From positions 1 to 64,000 of the forward strand of contig NZ_CAMIHH010000003.1 in assembly GCF_946220915.1 (NCBI RefSeq): a stretch of DNA of 64,000 bases, given 5' to 3'. The notes below the pieces were generated by a model. It saw nothing but the letters and a program-made list of their open reading frames with translations. It was not told the origin of the DNA and did not search any database. This stretch comes from an uncultured Flavobacterium sp. (lineage in GTDB: Bacteria > Bacteroidota > Bacteroidia > Flavobacteriales > Flavobacteriaceae). The translations under genes were made by a program, and so were the position numbers. Of the stretch, positions 45,342-55,000 are shown piece after piece (the stretch's first letter is position 1; every line of letters starts with the position of its first letter).

Positions 45342-45890
45342 TTAATGGGCATAATAGGGTGATATCATAAGGTACACGATTACACCGGTAACAGCTACAT
45401 AAAGCCACAATGGGTAGGTAATGCGCGCAATCTTCCTGTGCCTGGCAAAATTGCCCGCTAAGGCCCTTACATACGTTATCAGCACAAAAGGGATAATGAT
45501 TACCGACAGTATGATATGCGATATTAATATAAAAAAATAAACATACCTCATGGCTCCTTCGCCACCGTAGGGCGTAGAATCGGAAGTCATATGATAGGCT
45601 ACATACATTGCAAGGAAGCACACCGATAGCCCTATGGCAAATTTCATTAGGTTTTCGTGTAGTTTTTGCCTTTTATTCCTGATTGCCCAAACCGACACCA
45701 CCAGCACAATTGCAGTAAGCGCATTGATGGTGGCGTAAATTGGCGGCAGGAAAGACAAAGGTTTTACATCATATCCCAGCTTCCTGAGATTAACACCAAA
45801 AAGCAGCGCGACCACCAGCGGTATGGCAACCGATAGGATGATGATCCATTTATTGTATTTTGCTTCAACGTTGTTGCTAGCCGTTTCCAT
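45342..45890 (-). CDS. DUF420 membrane protein (CtaM-like)
   Basis: 182 residues with about five membrane helices and conserved histidines (YHMTSD, LISHIIL, ARHRKIARIT). This is the DUF420 family; in Bacillus the relative CtaM is needed for cytochrome oxidase assembly. It shares one base with the Sco stop codon (TAATG), so the two are translationally coupled. Confidence 0.9.
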   Translation of the reverse strand: METASNNVEAKYNKWIIILSVAIPLVVALLFGVNLRKLGYDVKPLSFLPPIYATINALTAIVLVVSVWAIRNKRQKLHENLMKFAIGLSVCFLAMYVAYHMTSDSTPYGGEGAMRYVYFFILISHIILSVIIIPFVLITYVRALAGNFARHRKIARITYPLWLYVAVTGVIVYLMISPYYAH

Positions 45891-46519
45891 TATTCTTCCA
45901 GTAATTTTTTAATGTCTTCTTTTATAGCTTGTACACCCGGCTGCTCCAGGCCGTCATAGTACAGTATCGGATTGCCATAGCTATCCTTGCGGCTCCTTAT
46001 GTTGCCTTCCTTGTCTACAAGTGCAAACATCCCGGAATGCTCAAACCCCCCAGCCGCTTCAGGATTTACACCCGCATAGAGTTTAAACTCCTTTGCAAGG
46101 TTAAAAATATAATCCCGGCTCCCTGTAAGAAAATGCCAGTTGTAATGCTTAACGCCAAGCTTCCCGGCATGTTCTTTCAAAACCTTAGGGGTATCATATT
46201 CGGGATTAATAGTAATTGACGCTACGCCAAACTCCGGATTGCCGTAATATTCATCCTGAAGCGTGAGCATATTTTTATTCATCACCGGGCAGATTGTCGG
46301 GCAGGTAGAAAAGAAAAATTCCACTACATATACTTTACCCAGATAATCCTTATCCGTAATTTTCTTACCATCCTGATCTGTCAGCTCAAACTTTGGCACA
46401 GGGCCAATTTCTACAAGATCCGATTTTCCAAATTTAACGCCGAGCTCATTCACTACCCATATACCGAATATGAGCACAATAAACGAAATCCCGATATAGG
46501 AATAGGTATTCTTTTTCAT
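45890..46519 (-). CDS. Sco-family copper chaperone (SCO1/SenC)
   Basis: This membrane-anchored thioredoxin-fold protein delivers copper to the CuA centre of cytochrome oxidase. The 209 residues start with a membrane anchor (about 7-25). The copper ligands are visible: Cys73 and Cys77 in STCPTICPVM and His161 in FEHSGMF. It lies between a cysteine-less Sco-like protein and DUF420. Confidence 0.95.
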   Translation of the reverse strand: MKKNTYSYIGISFIVLIFGIWVVNELGVKFGKSDLVEIGPVPKFELTDQDGKKITDKDYLGKVYVVEFFFSTCPTICPVMNKNMLTLQDEYYGNPEFGVASITINPEYDTPKVLKEHAGKLGVKHYNWHFLTGSRDYIFNLAKEFKLYAGVNPEAAGGFEHSGMFALVDKEGNIRSRKDSYGNPILYYDGLEQPGVQAIKEDIKKLLEE

Positions 46520-47188
46520 TTATATCTTTCTTTTAGCGCCTTTCAGCGTATCGTTTTTCCGGAGTGCCAGGCGGTATTCCCTCAGTACGATCTTAACATC
46601 ATCGGTCATTTCATTGTGCAGCTCTGCCGCCGAAAACGAATTATAGCTATCTTTATATTCCTCCTTGCCTGTTTCTTTATTTTTCCCATTCCTGCCCCTG
46701 AGGCTTTGCTCTTTATCCACAATAAAAATATTATAAGTAGAAAAGTCGGCACCCAGTGGCTCGCGTACTTTTAAAGAGCTGTAAAAAGCGGCAATGTCTT
46801 CAGGCTGTGCAAAAATGAATTTCCAGTTGGTTATGTCCGCCATCGTTTTAAGCTCGGCGGCAACATCGCTAACTTCCTGCTGTGCGCCGTCGGGCACGAT
46901 CATTACAATCTGGAAATCCTTAAATTCTTTATACTTGCTGTTTAGTTTCTGGTTAATGTTGAAAATGGTTTCCTTTTTCTTCCTGATGTCTTTACCTAAA
47001 AACCCAATGATGGAAATTTTATTTTTTAATTGTACAGCCTGGCTATCCGGGGTTGTACCTTCGGGCACTTCAGAAATACCTTTTGTAATGACAGGAAGAT
47101 AAAGGGAATTGTGCTCAGCCATCGAAAAATAAACATACATGGTAAGTGGCAGAATGAGCAGGCTGAGAAGGATGATCTTGCGTTTCAT
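46520..47188 (-). CDS. Membrane-anchored Sco-like thioredoxin-fold protein without cysteines
   Basis: 222 residues from the ATG at 47188 (MKRKIILLSLLI); a longer frame would start inside the -7 box. After a membrane anchor (about 5-24) comes a domain with the Sco/thioredoxin beta-alpha-beta pattern (KNKISIIGFLGKDIRKKKETIFNINQKL). No cysteine is present where Sco has CxxxC. It ends one base before the Sco start codon. Function unknown; perhaps an accessory to Sco. Confidence 0.75.
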   Translation of the reverse strand: MKRKIILLSLLILPLTMYVYFSMAEHNSLYLPVITKGISEVPEGTTPDSQAVQLKNKISIIGFLGKDIRKKKETIFNINQKLNSKYKEFKDFQIVMIVPDGAQQEVSDVAAELKTMADITNWKFIFAQPEDIAAFYSSLKVREPLGADFSTYNIFIVDKEQSLRGRNGKNKETGKEEYKDSYNSFSAAELHNEMTDDVKIVLREYRLALRKNDTLKGAKRKI

Positions 47189-47209
47189 GATAAAGGAAAT
47201 TTCCTTGTG

Positions 47210-47217
47210 CAAAAATA
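47210..47217 (-). promoter_or_regulatory. -7 promoter element for the Sco/DUF420 cluster
   Basis: On the minus strand this reads TATTTTTG, a full TAnnTTTG match 22 bases before the ATG at 47188, placed right after the cox operon terminator. It separates the assembly cluster from the oxidase genes. Confidence 0.65.
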
Positions 47218-47220
47218 AAA

Positions 47221-47248
47221 AAAGGCGGTTGAAATAACCGCCTTTTTT
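47221..47248 (-). terminator. Terminator after cytochrome oxidase subunit IV
   Basis: The 10-bp stem AAAGGCGGTT / AACCGCCTTT with loop GAAAT is followed by T-runs on both strands; on the minus strand it ends the cox operon 16 bases beyond the stop codon. Confidence 0.9.
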
Positions 47249-47263
47249 ATGAATAATATACTT

Positions 47264-47614
47264 TTAGAACATCCACTTGTAGTGGGATCCTTTAAATACC
47301 TCGAATATGTAATCGCCCTCAATGAGTATAATGAACAAAAGGTATAAAACCAGGAATACCAGCGGCGCTACCACCGACCATCTGAGGCTGCCCTTTTCGC
47401 CCTCTATGTGCATGAACGCCCATACAATATAGTAGGCCTTTACAATTGTAAGTATGATGAATATCCAGTTAAGGAGGTTCATGTACAGGAAGTTGGTCAT
47501 GAAAAGCGCTTCCGGCTTGATGATACCCAATATAACCTCTACGATGGTTACAAGAGATAGAAGTCCGAAAACAAACCAGATCCTTTTTGTATTAGATTCG
47601 TGCGTATGTCCCAT
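47264..47614 (-). CDS. Cytochrome c oxidase subunit IV-like protein
   Basis: 116 residues with three membrane helices, matching the COX4/CyoD-like prokaryotic subunit IV pattern (YIVWAFMHIEGEKGSLRW). It is the last gene of the minus-strand cox operon, 19 bases after subunit III. The final residues (DYIFEVFKGSHYKWMF) face the terminator. Confidence 0.9.
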   Translation of the reverse strand: MGHTHESNTKRIWFVFGLLSLVTIVEVILGIIKPEALFMTNFLYMNLLNWIFIILTIVKAYYIVWAFMHIEGEKGSLRWSVVAPLVFLVLYLLFIILIEGDYIFEVFKGSHYKWMF

Positions 47615-47633
47615 TGTGCGTAAATTTTAATGA

Positions 47634-48611
47634 TTAAACCAGGTAGAAGAATGTAAATACAAATACCCAAACAAGGTCAACAAAGTGCCAGTACAAACCG
47701 ATCTTCTCAACCATTTCGTAGCTTCTCCTTTTTTCATAAGTACCCAAAAGCACGTTGAAGAAAATAAGTATGTTAAGCAGTACACCTGTAAATACGTGGA
47801 AACCGTGGAAACCTGTAATAAAGAAGAAGAAGTTGGCAAATAGCTTATGGCCGTATTCGTTCCTTACAAGGTTAGCGCCCTCAACAACAATCTGCGCATC
47901 GGCAAGGCTTTTTATCGATTCTTCCCTTGTCAGAACGGTTTTCTTTTTATCTTTTGTAATCATTTCTGTCCTCACAAGAAGGTCAGGGCGCGCCTTGAAG
48001 CCGGCCACCACTTCTTCAACAGAATAAGTAGACATCTGGGCACCTTCCTGGAACCATATGCCTTCGCTCTTTTTCTTTGTAATGCGGTCGGTAGGTATAT
48101 CGGCTGCAAACTCAGACAGGCCCACCCTTTTACCGTTTGTATCTACAAACTGCAGGATTGCGCCACCCCTTGTCTCTACCGCGCCAAACTCGCCTTTAAT
48201 GAAGTTTTTCCATTCCCATGCCTGCGAGCCGAGGAATATGAAACCACCTATTATGGTCAGTACCATGTATACAGCAACTTTTGTCTTTTTAAGCTGGTGG
48301 CCTGCATCAACTGCAAGTACCATAGTTACCGACGAAAAGATGAGGACAAATGTCATGAAGGCCACATAGTACATCGGCGCATCTACACCATGCAGGAACG
48401 GAAAGTGGTTGAACACCTCGTCGGCAATTGGCCATGTTTCAATGAATTTAAACCTCGAAAAACCATAAGCGGCAAGAAATCCTGAGAAAGTAAGCGCATC
48501 GGATACGATGAAGAACCACATCATCAGTTTTCCGTAGCTCGCGCCCATTGGCTCATTTCCGCCGTCCCATGTTTTACCTGTAGTAGCTGTTGTAGTAACT
48601 GTCGCTGCCAT
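47634..48611 (-). CDS. Cytochrome c oxidase subunit III with large soluble insertion
   Basis: 325 residues with the COX3 fold: the N-terminal KLMMWFFIVSDALTF and C-terminal FFFITGFHGFHVFTG, WHFVDLVWVFVFTFFYLV are diagnostic. Between helices at about residues 140 and 255 lies a hydrophilic insertion of some 115 residues (DTNGKRVGLSEFAADIPTDR and following), which is not present in typical subunit III. It is preceded by its own -7 box and follows the shorter subunit III gene by 47 bases. Confidence 0.94.
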   Translation of the reverse strand: MAATVTTTATTGKTWDGGNEPMGASYGKLMMWFFIVSDALTFSGFLAAYGFSRFKFIETWPIADEVFNHFPFLHGVDAPMYYVAFMTFVLIFSSVTMVLAVDAGHQLKKTKVAVYMVLTIIGGFIFLGSQAWEWKNFIKGEFGAVETRGGAILQFVDTNGKRVGLSEFAADIPTDRITKKKSEGIWFQEGAQMSTYSVEEVVAGFKARPDLLVRTEMITKDKKKTVLTREESIKSLADAQIVVEGANLVRNEYGHKLFANFFFFITGFHGFHVFTGVLLNILIFFNVLLGTYEKRRSYEMVEKIGLYWHFVDLVWVFVFTFFYLV

Positions 48612-48637
48612 ATAAAATTGTTAGGTTAAAAAGTTTT

Positions 48638-48645
48638 CAAATGTA
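48638..48645 (-). promoter_or_regulatory. -7 promoter element for the second subunit III gene
   Basis: On the minus strand this reads TACATTTG, a full TAnnTTTG match 27 bases before the ATG at 48611. It may give an internal start in the cox operon. Confidence 0.45.
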
Positions 48646-48658
48646 CAGTTTTTTTCTA

Positions 48659-49234
48659 TTAATAGAAATAGAAAAATAAAAACAAGTAAACCCATAAAAC
48701 ATCGAGAAAGTGCCAAAACATTGCACCCAACTCTAATCCAAGGGTTTGAGACTTATTGTATTTTTGTTTAAAATGATTATAAATTACTACCAAAAGCACA
48801 ATAATTCCGGCAAAAAGGTGGGCAAGGTGCGCAATGGTAACGATGTACACAAAAGATGTGGTTACGGTACTTTTCGGGCCGGTAAAAAACAGGTCCATTG
48901 CTATGATCTGCCTGAAGCCATAAAACTGTGCAGCAACAAAGCCAATGCCCAGTGCAAGGGTAATTAAAAGCCATAACGATGCGCCATTCCTGTCGCCTTT
49001 TCTTGTTGCCATTTTGGCAAGGTGAAAAGTAATGCTGCTCACAACAATTACCGCCGTGCTTATTATGAACGCTTCGGGAAGCTTGAAATCTTTCAGCCAG
49101 TCGCGCCTTGAGGCACTCACTACATAGGCGCTCGTCAACCCCGCAAACATCATGAACATGCTAACCATTCCAAACCAAAGCAGCATTTTTTTAGATTTTG
49201 CGCCTCTTTCGTTATGTTCTTCAATTGTCATCAT
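48659..49234 (-). CDS. Heme-copper oxidase subunit III-type protein (short form)
   Basis: 191 residues with five membrane helices and the COX3 hallmarks AHLAHLFAGIIVL and MFWHFLDVLWVYLFLFFYF. It is encoded between ctaB (2-base gap) and the long subunit III. Bacteroidota often carry two subunit III-like genes here; catalytic subunits I and II are not in the window. Confidence 0.93.
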   Translation of the reverse strand: MMTIEEHNERGAKSKKMLLWFGMVSMFMMFAGLTSAYVVSASRRDWLKDFKLPEAFIISTAVIVVSSITFHLAKMATRKGDRNGASLWLLITLALGIGFVAAQFYGFRQIIAMDLFFTGPKSTVTTSFVYIVTIAHLAHLFAGIIVLLVVIYNHFKQKYNKSQTLGLELGAMFWHFLDVLWVYLFLFFYFY

Positions 49235-49236
49235 AA

Positions 49237-50151
49237 TTACCTCAAAAATTTATCTGCTACAAATATCACCTGCATTAGCGATATGTACGAAACACTAACC
49301 AGCATGAGCTTTTTGGCTGCAGGCCCGTCCATTTTATTATAAAGCTTAACCGCATATACGAGCATCCACAAACCGAGCAGGAAAACAATCACCGCCGAAA
49401 CGACACTAAGCTTCAGTTCCCCTGTAAAGCCGGTAACCGGCAGCATAGATGCAGCAATAAGCCATGCAGTGTACAATATGGTTTGCAACGCCGTTTTTTT
49501 ATCCCTTTTGCCTGTGGGCAGCATAAAAAACCCTGCTTTTTCATAATCCTCGAACAGGAACCAGCCAATGGCCCAGAAATGCGGGAACTGCCAAAAGAAC
49601 TGGATAAGGAACAGTGTCCCTGCCTCAATGCCAAAATCATTGGTTGCAGCAACCCAGCCCAGCATGAACGGTATGGCGCCGGGAAATGCACCAACAAATA
49701 CCGCAAGGGGGGTAATGGTTTTTAACGGGGTGTATATGCTTGTGTAAAGAAATATCGATATGGCCCCAAACATGGCGGTCTTGGGATTGATGCTGTATAA
49801 AATGGCAATGCCAAGAACCGTTAACGCAGCGCCAAGCATGAAGGCCGTTCGCACCGGCATTTTTCCAGAAGGTATCGGACGGTTTTTGGTACGGTCCATC
49901 AGGGCATCAAGGTCTTTTTCTATGATCTGGTTAAAAACGTTGGAAGCGCCTACCATGCAATAGCCGCCAATCGTTAGCAGGACAAGGGTAACCCAGCTGA
50001 ACGCATGCACATCGGACACTCCCAAAAGGTAACCGGCAACCGATGAAAAAACAACGCTCACAGCAAGCCTTGCCTTGGTAATGGCGGTAAAGTCGGAAAA
50101 GATCGATTTTAATGAAACCGGTGTTTGCGAAGCGTTCAAAGTGATTTTCAT
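49237..50151 (-). CDS. ctaB: Protoheme IX farnesyltransferase
   Basis: This inner-membrane UbiA-family prenyltransferase converts heme B to heme O for terminal oxidases. The start is the ATG at 50151 (MKITLNASQ), supported by a full promoter ending 14 bases upstream; longer open frame upstream overlaps that promoter. The 304 residues have about nine membrane helices and the Asp-rich motif NQIIEKDLDALMDRTKNRP. It is the first gene of the minus-strand cox operon. Confidence 0.96.
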   Translation of the reverse strand: MKITLNASQTPVSLKSIFSDFTAITKARLAVSVVFSSVAGYLLGVSDVHAFSWVTLVLLTIGGYCMVGASNVFNQIIEKDLDALMDRTKNRPIPSGKMPVRTAFMLGAALTVLGIAILYSINPKTAMFGAISIFLYTSIYTPLKTITPLAVFVGAFPGAIPFMLGWVAATNDFGIEAGTLFLIQFFWQFPHFWAIGWFLFEDYEKAGFFMLPTGKRDKKTALQTILYTAWLIAASMLPVTGFTGELKLSVVSAVIVFLLGLWMLVYAVKLYNKMDGPAAKKLMLVSVSYISLMQVIFVADKFLR

Positions 50152-50171
50152 TGGGTTTTCAAAAACTGGCG

Positions 50172-50203
50172 CAAAGATAGGCCAAAAAATGCTTTTCTTC
50201 AAA
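50172..50203 (-). promoter_or_regulatory. Full Bacteroidota promoter for the ctaB-cox operon
   Basis: On the minus strand TTTG (50203-50200), a 20-base spacer and TATCTTTG (50179-50172) form a complete promoter. The ctaB ATG is 20 bases downstream of the -7 box. Confidence 0.75.
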
Positions 50204-50366
50204 GGGAATGCCTTAAAAGAAAGATTCCTGCAAAAAAATAAAAAAAAACGAAAAGTAATACGCAACCTTTAGCTATTGAATGCATCTAACAGGTGCAATG
50301 ACTTCATAAAGTTGTTTAAATTGTTACTACGAAAAAGAAAAATTCGTTAAATTGCTATGAAAGAGA

Positions 50367-50396
50367 GAGCCTTCCCCGAAACGGGAAGGTTCTTTT
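50367..50396 (+). terminator. Terminator-like hairpin in plus orientation between deoC and ctaB
   Basis: The stem GAGCCTTCCC / GGGAAGGTTC (one G-U pair) with a 6-base loop is followed by TTTT on the plus strand. On the minus strand, downstream of deoC, the tract after the stem is only CTCTCTCTTT. No plus-strand gene precedes it; the interval 50204-50366 holds no open frame I can support. Confidence 0.7.
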
Positions 50397-50449
50397 GTTA
50401 AAACCCAAGCCCGCAACCCAATAGAAAAAATTCCACTCAGGCACAACAA

Positions 50450-51193
50450 TCAGTATGCGCCGTAAGCAGTACCGCCCTCGGCAATTGCTTTCGCCGATGA
50501 TGTGCCAATGCGCTTTACGCCAAGGGTTACCATCTCGACGGCTTCCTCATACGTGCGTACACCCCCGGCGGCTTTTACCGGCAATGGATAGGCATTTTCG
50601 AGCATCAGCTTTATCGTGGAGATTGTTGCGCCATTTGGTTTCCCTTCTTCCGTAGCATAAAAACCGGTGGATGATTTTACAAAAACACGGGCATAATCAG
50701 CTTCGTCAAAATTTGCCAGCACAACGTTTTTTACCAGGGCGCTCAGCTGTACGATCTCATGATCGTTGAGTGCAGCCACCTCTATGATCCACTTGACAAT
50801 TTTTCCATGGCCCAGCCCAAGCCGGGTACATTCGAGTACCTGTTCTTTTACTATCCCGGCCTGCCCCGATTTAAAAGCCTTATAGTCCAGCACAAAATCC
50901 AGGTCATCCGCACCGTTAGATATGGCCTGCTCAGCCTCTGCCAGCTTTTTGGAAAGCGAACCGTTGCCCAGCGGAAAATCGATAACAGTCCCTACAGTTA
51001 CCTGAGAACGTGCGGCAGCGATCATTTGCTTTGCCATGGCAACCCAGTTGGGCCGCACCATAACGAGCTTAAATTTCCCGTGAATGGCCTCGTGCACCAG
51101 GTTACGCACCACCTCACCATTGGCCGCCTCAGAAAGGCCTGCCTCCGTGGCGGTTTTTAAATAGGTAGAATCTAAATATTGCCTGATGTCCAT
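50450..51193 (-). CDS. deoC: Deoxyribose-phosphate aldolase
   Basis: DeoC cleaves 2-deoxyribose-5-phosphate to glyceraldehyde-3-phosphate and acetaldehyde in deoxynucleoside salvage. The 247 residues form a TIM barrel with the Schiff-base Lys173 in VFVKSSTGF and the second Lys in AAGGVRT (PVKAAGG). It sits 24 bases after vanZ on the same strand, with a weak terminator between. Confidence 0.97.
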   Translation of the reverse strand: MDIRQYLDSTYLKTATEAGLSEAANGEVVRNLVHEAIHGKFKLVMVRPNWVAMAKQMIAAARSQVTVGTVIDFPLGNGSLSKKLAEAEQAISNGADDLDFVLDYKAFKSGQAGIVKEQVLECTRLGLGHGKIVKWIIEVAALNDHEIVQLSALVKNVVLANFDEADYARVFVKSSTGFYATEEGKPNGATISTIKLMLENAYPLPVKAAGGVRTYEEAVEMVTLGVKRIGTSSAKAIAEGGTAYGAY

Positions 51194-51208
51194 AGCGCTA
51201 AAATAAGC

Positions 51209-51234
51209 AATCCCCAGCTAATAAGCCGGGGATT
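51209..51234 (-). terminator. Weak terminator at the vanZ/deoC boundary
   Basis: AATCCCC / GGGGATT with an inner GCT/AGC pair forms a stem overlapping the vanZ stop codon. The tract following it on the minus strand is GCTTATTTTAG, so read-through into deoC is likely. Confidence 0.5.
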
Positions 51235-51613
51235 GTCTGTGTAATTTTCTTTTTTGGTATTGCCATAATACGATGACTGCGAGTGCGCTTCCTACGGTAT
51301 TTGCAACCGCATCCAATACATCGGCCGACCTGTTATTGGTAATGCCCCATTGAAACAGTTCCATGAGTATACCATATCCTACAGCAATTGCAAACGCTAA
51401 GCCGCGCCGTGACGCAGCGCTGGAAACCTTTAGCGTTTTCAGCCCGTAACTCCACAGCACCGTAAAAACGAAATAAAAAAATGCGTGAAGAAGCTTATCC
51501 TTGGCAGGCATGTCAACCTTTTCAAGGCTTTCAAAATTCTCGGCGCTCACAAGGCAGGCAACCGTAATGACCGCCGTCCAGGAAATAGCCGCCCAAAAAT
51601 ATTTGTTACGCAC
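51218..51613 (-). CDS. VanZ family membrane protein
   Basis: 131 residues with four membrane helices and the VanZ-family pattern [16 protein letters not shown] ... [28 protein letters not shown]. VanZ proteins are linked to glycopeptide or lipopeptide tolerance in some Gram-positives, but the biochemical role is unclear. It overlaps gcvH by 8 bases. Confidence 0.92.
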   Translation of the reverse strand: MRNKYFWAAISWTAVITVACLVSAENFESLEKVDMPAKDKLLHAFFYFVFTVLWSYGLKTLKVSSAASRRGLAFAIAVGYGILMELFQWGITNNRSADVLDAVANTVGSALAVIVLWQYQKRKLHRQSPAY

Positions 51614-51986
51614 CTATCAGTTCCTTGTACTGTTCACTGGTAAGCAGGCCGTCGATTTCAGATGCGTCCGAAATCTTTACTTTTATCATCCAGCCACCGC
51701 CATACGGATCGGTGTTTACCGTTTCGGGAGTGGTTTCAAGCGATTCATTAAATTCAATGATCTCGCCAGCCAGCGGAAGGAACAGGTCCGATACTGTTTT
51801 TACAGCCTCAACGGTCCCGAATACCTCATCTTTTGCCAGTGTCTGGTCAAGCGTTTCTACTTCAACATATACAATGTCGCCAAGTTCTTTCTGGGCAAAA
51901 TCGGTAATGCCTACCGTAGCGGTGTCGCCTTCAATTTTAACCCATTCATGATCTTTGGTGTACTTTAAATCTGCAGGAATATTCAT
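51606..51986 (-). CDS. gcvH: Glycine cleavage system H protein
   Basis: GcvH is the lipoyl carrier that shuttles the aminomethyl group among GcvP, GcvT and Lpd. The 126 residues contain the lipoylation site Lys63 in VEAVKTVSD and the C-terminal [11 protein letters not shown]. The other gcv genes are not here. No glycine riboswitch-like structure is apparent upstream. Confidence 0.97.
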   Translation of the reverse strand: MNIPADLKYTKDHEWVKIEGDTATVGITDFAQKELGDIVYVEVETLDQTLAKDEVFGTVEAVKTVSDLFLPLAGEIIEFNESLETTPETVNTDPYGGGWMIKVKISDASEIDGLLTSEQYKELIGA

Positions 51987-52010
51987 GTGTCAGTTTGTTA
52001 TTTATTTCAG

Positions 52011-52018
52011 CAAATGTA
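52011..52018 (-). promoter_or_regulatory. -7 promoter element for gcvH-vanZ
   Basis: On the minus strand this reads TACATTTG, a full TAnnTTTG match 25 bases before the gcvH ATG, in the 69-base gap after sprA. Confidence 0.55.
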
Positions 52019-52055
52019 TGTTTTATCAGGTGAACTGTAAAATGTTTTTTTGTGT

Positions 52056-55000
52056 TTAATTGCCAAAGTTATACCGCAGGGTAATCCACGAGCGGATGTT
52101 TGTCAATGGGTATGCCGTAGATATTACCGCCTTAGAGAAAGAGTGGTCATAATAGAATATGGCCGTAAGGTTTTTACTGAAGGCATAATCTGCCGAAAGC
52201 TTTACCGACCACATATCCTGCCCGCCGCCCAGCTGATTATTGTCATAATCCAGGTAGCGTACAATGGTTTCATTTTTCCTGAGGGTAAAATCGGCCTTGA
52301 TATTAATGTCGCTCTTAATTACGTTCTGCGGATTGTCGGCCAGGCTGGAGTTGATGGTTACATCCTTTATGCGGTAGCCGAGTCCAAGTATGTATTCGTT
52401 GCCTTTTACCTCAGTCAGGAGGTTGTTATCAAAGCTCATATTCAGCATGCGGTCTTTCCTTATCTCGGCCAATACCTTAACCGAGTTTTTCATCTCCATG
52501 TCCACACGTATCAACGGGCTGAAGTTTTCGGTAAGGTTAATGTTCGAAATGATGTTTTTAGTGTAAAAGTTACCCGCGCCATTGTTATCGCGCCCATTGT
52601 TCGTCGCATTGTATTCAAAGTTCGAACGGTAGGAGTTTATGCTGTATGATGCCGTATAACTGTGCTGGAGCGAGAAACGCTTAAACCTGTCCTTAAAGAA
52701 CTTGTAGCGCATAAGCCCGGTATACTTTACCACCCAGTTGGGCAGCGGTATGCTCCTGAATGCACTGGTTGAAACCTTTCCTGCATCCTGCCCGGAATAG
52801 GCCGCAAGGAATGCAGGAAGCAGCACTGCCTGGCTGTTCTTGCCAAAGCCTACAGGATAACCTACGTTGGCCTGTGCAAATTCGCCGCCGGTAGCCTCGT
52901 ATCGCTGGAAGTTTGAAGTACCGTAATGCTGCTCGGCCAGCCTGTTGGCTATTACAAGCCTGTTGTCCCTAAAGGTATTGAATGCATCCGAGCCATTTAC
53001 ATCGCTTTTGCTAAAGGCCGTTGCAATGAGTATGGTAGATATATCAAAATTACCGAATGTGTAAGGCGAACGCGGGTTGTACTGACCGCCAGGGCCCACA
53101 TCATATTGTTCCGAATAGTTTTCAGCATAGGTCCTGTCGGCGGTAAGGTCTATTTTAAAATCAGGGAAAAGGTCAACATTCGCCGTAAGCTGAAGGTCTT
53201 TTGTATTTACCTGGGTAAAGTTTTGGTTATATCCATAGTAGTCGGTCAGGTAGCCATTCCGTGCAGCCTCATAACGGATGTCGGCATCCTGGCTGCCGAA
53301 TACGAATGGAATGCTTGGCCTGGTTGTGCCTAAAAACCCTATCCCCGGAATAAAGCCCGGCAATGCGGTAGCATTGGTTTCGGAATAATTTACCTGAATG
53401 TTCTTTACACTGGTAAGCACCCCGACAAGGCCGTTAACAAACGGGTTGCCCGTAGTGGCCGGTTTGGGTGCTGCGGTTACTTTTTCGCCCGGTTTTGGCG
53501 CGGGCTTTGGCGCTGCATTTTTAGCCGGTTTCTTTTGCCCCAGGCCTATATATTTATAGAGCAGGTCCATGTTCAACGTAGTGTTGAGTGTATGGATGTT
53601 TGCATTTTGTATGGTATTGCCCAGGTTAAAATCCCTGTATCCCAATTCCGGCCTGCCCGGATCTGTAAGTGCATTGATGGTGGAAAGTGCATCTGATGAA
53701 CGCTGCCAGTTGAATGTACCATTGTAGGTATAGGTAGATTTTACAAAGCTAAGGGCAGGTATTTTATTAAGCGGCAGTTCGTAGTTCACAATGAACTTCT
53801 GCATGTGCGAATTAGCTTCACCCGTATTCCAGAAATCGTTCCAAACCGTAAGGTCCTGGATAGGCATATTATTCTCATCCATGTAATTCCTGACAATATT
53901 GCTTGTTGCCACCGAATAGTTAAACTTAAGCGATTTGGTAATCGTATAGTTGAATCCATACTGGTAGTTGAAGAAATAATTCCTGCGATACAGCGGGTTG
54001 ATGGGAATACCCTCCACATCCACATTACGGTACTGCTGCCTGTTGAACTGCCTGATGATATTGGTGCTGAAAGACACGCTTGAGGGCAGGTAATTGAAAT
54101 TGAAATCACTCAACAGCTTCCAGTAGTTGCTTTTTTTCATGAAAGCCGTATTCTTGAAAGGCTCCACCGGCTTGTTCTGGAAGTTATAGTTATAATCTGC
54201 CGATACCCTTACCTGCTGGTCGAGCATATCTTCAACTTCATAATCGTGGTGCTCCACTTTATTGTAGGAATAAGACAATGTAACGTTTTCCGGGTCATAC
54301 ACATGCGGCTTCGCCTCTGGTGCCCTTTCCTTTTTCACGCCAATAAAATTGATGCTCGTCCTCTTGGTGTAATCTATGGCCCTGTCGCGAAGGTTGTCCC
54401 TTGTTGCCTGGTCATCGGTCTCATCCATCAATTGCTCCAGGCGGATGTCCTGCTGGAACGGGTCATATTCCGGCGTAATGATCTCCTCGCCCACACCGTA
54501 ATTAAACGGCAGGTTGATGCGCCAGTTCTTGGGCAACAGCTTTCCGAGGGCAAAGTTGGTCACAATGTCATACTGCTTCACATCCTCCCTGCTCCTCTCA
54601 TTAGGGCTCTGCTCAATGGTTCCGAAGCCTATCGTGCTCATCCTTCCGGTACCGCTAAAGGTTGCAAAATCGGCCATATTGGTATCCATGCTGGCTATTG
54701 CCGCCATACCTCCCTCGCTATCCATGTCCGAAAGGCGAAGTTCATTGAACCAAACTTCCCCGCGAAGGTGCCTGGCCCCATCTTCTCCCTTATTCTTGCC
54801 GTTTTTAACTCCCAGCATGAGAGTACGCACGTAACCAAAGTTCGGGTTACCCTTTATACCAATGGTGGTGGTCTCGTCTATGTCGCGGTAGTACACACCA
54901 TGTATGTCAGGGTCTCCGGCGGTGCCGTTAAGCACATCGATCTTAAGCCGTGTCAGCTCATCTATGGAAACTGTTATTTCATTATCGTCAGGCCATACCT

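Noticed and set aside
50152..50265. N-terminal extension of ctaB
   Set aside because: It covers the full promoter at 50172-50203 and reads as low-complexity sequence.
51987..52055. Glycine riboswitch upstream of gcvH
   Set aside because: The 69-base gap is too short and shows no tandem aptamer-like pairing.
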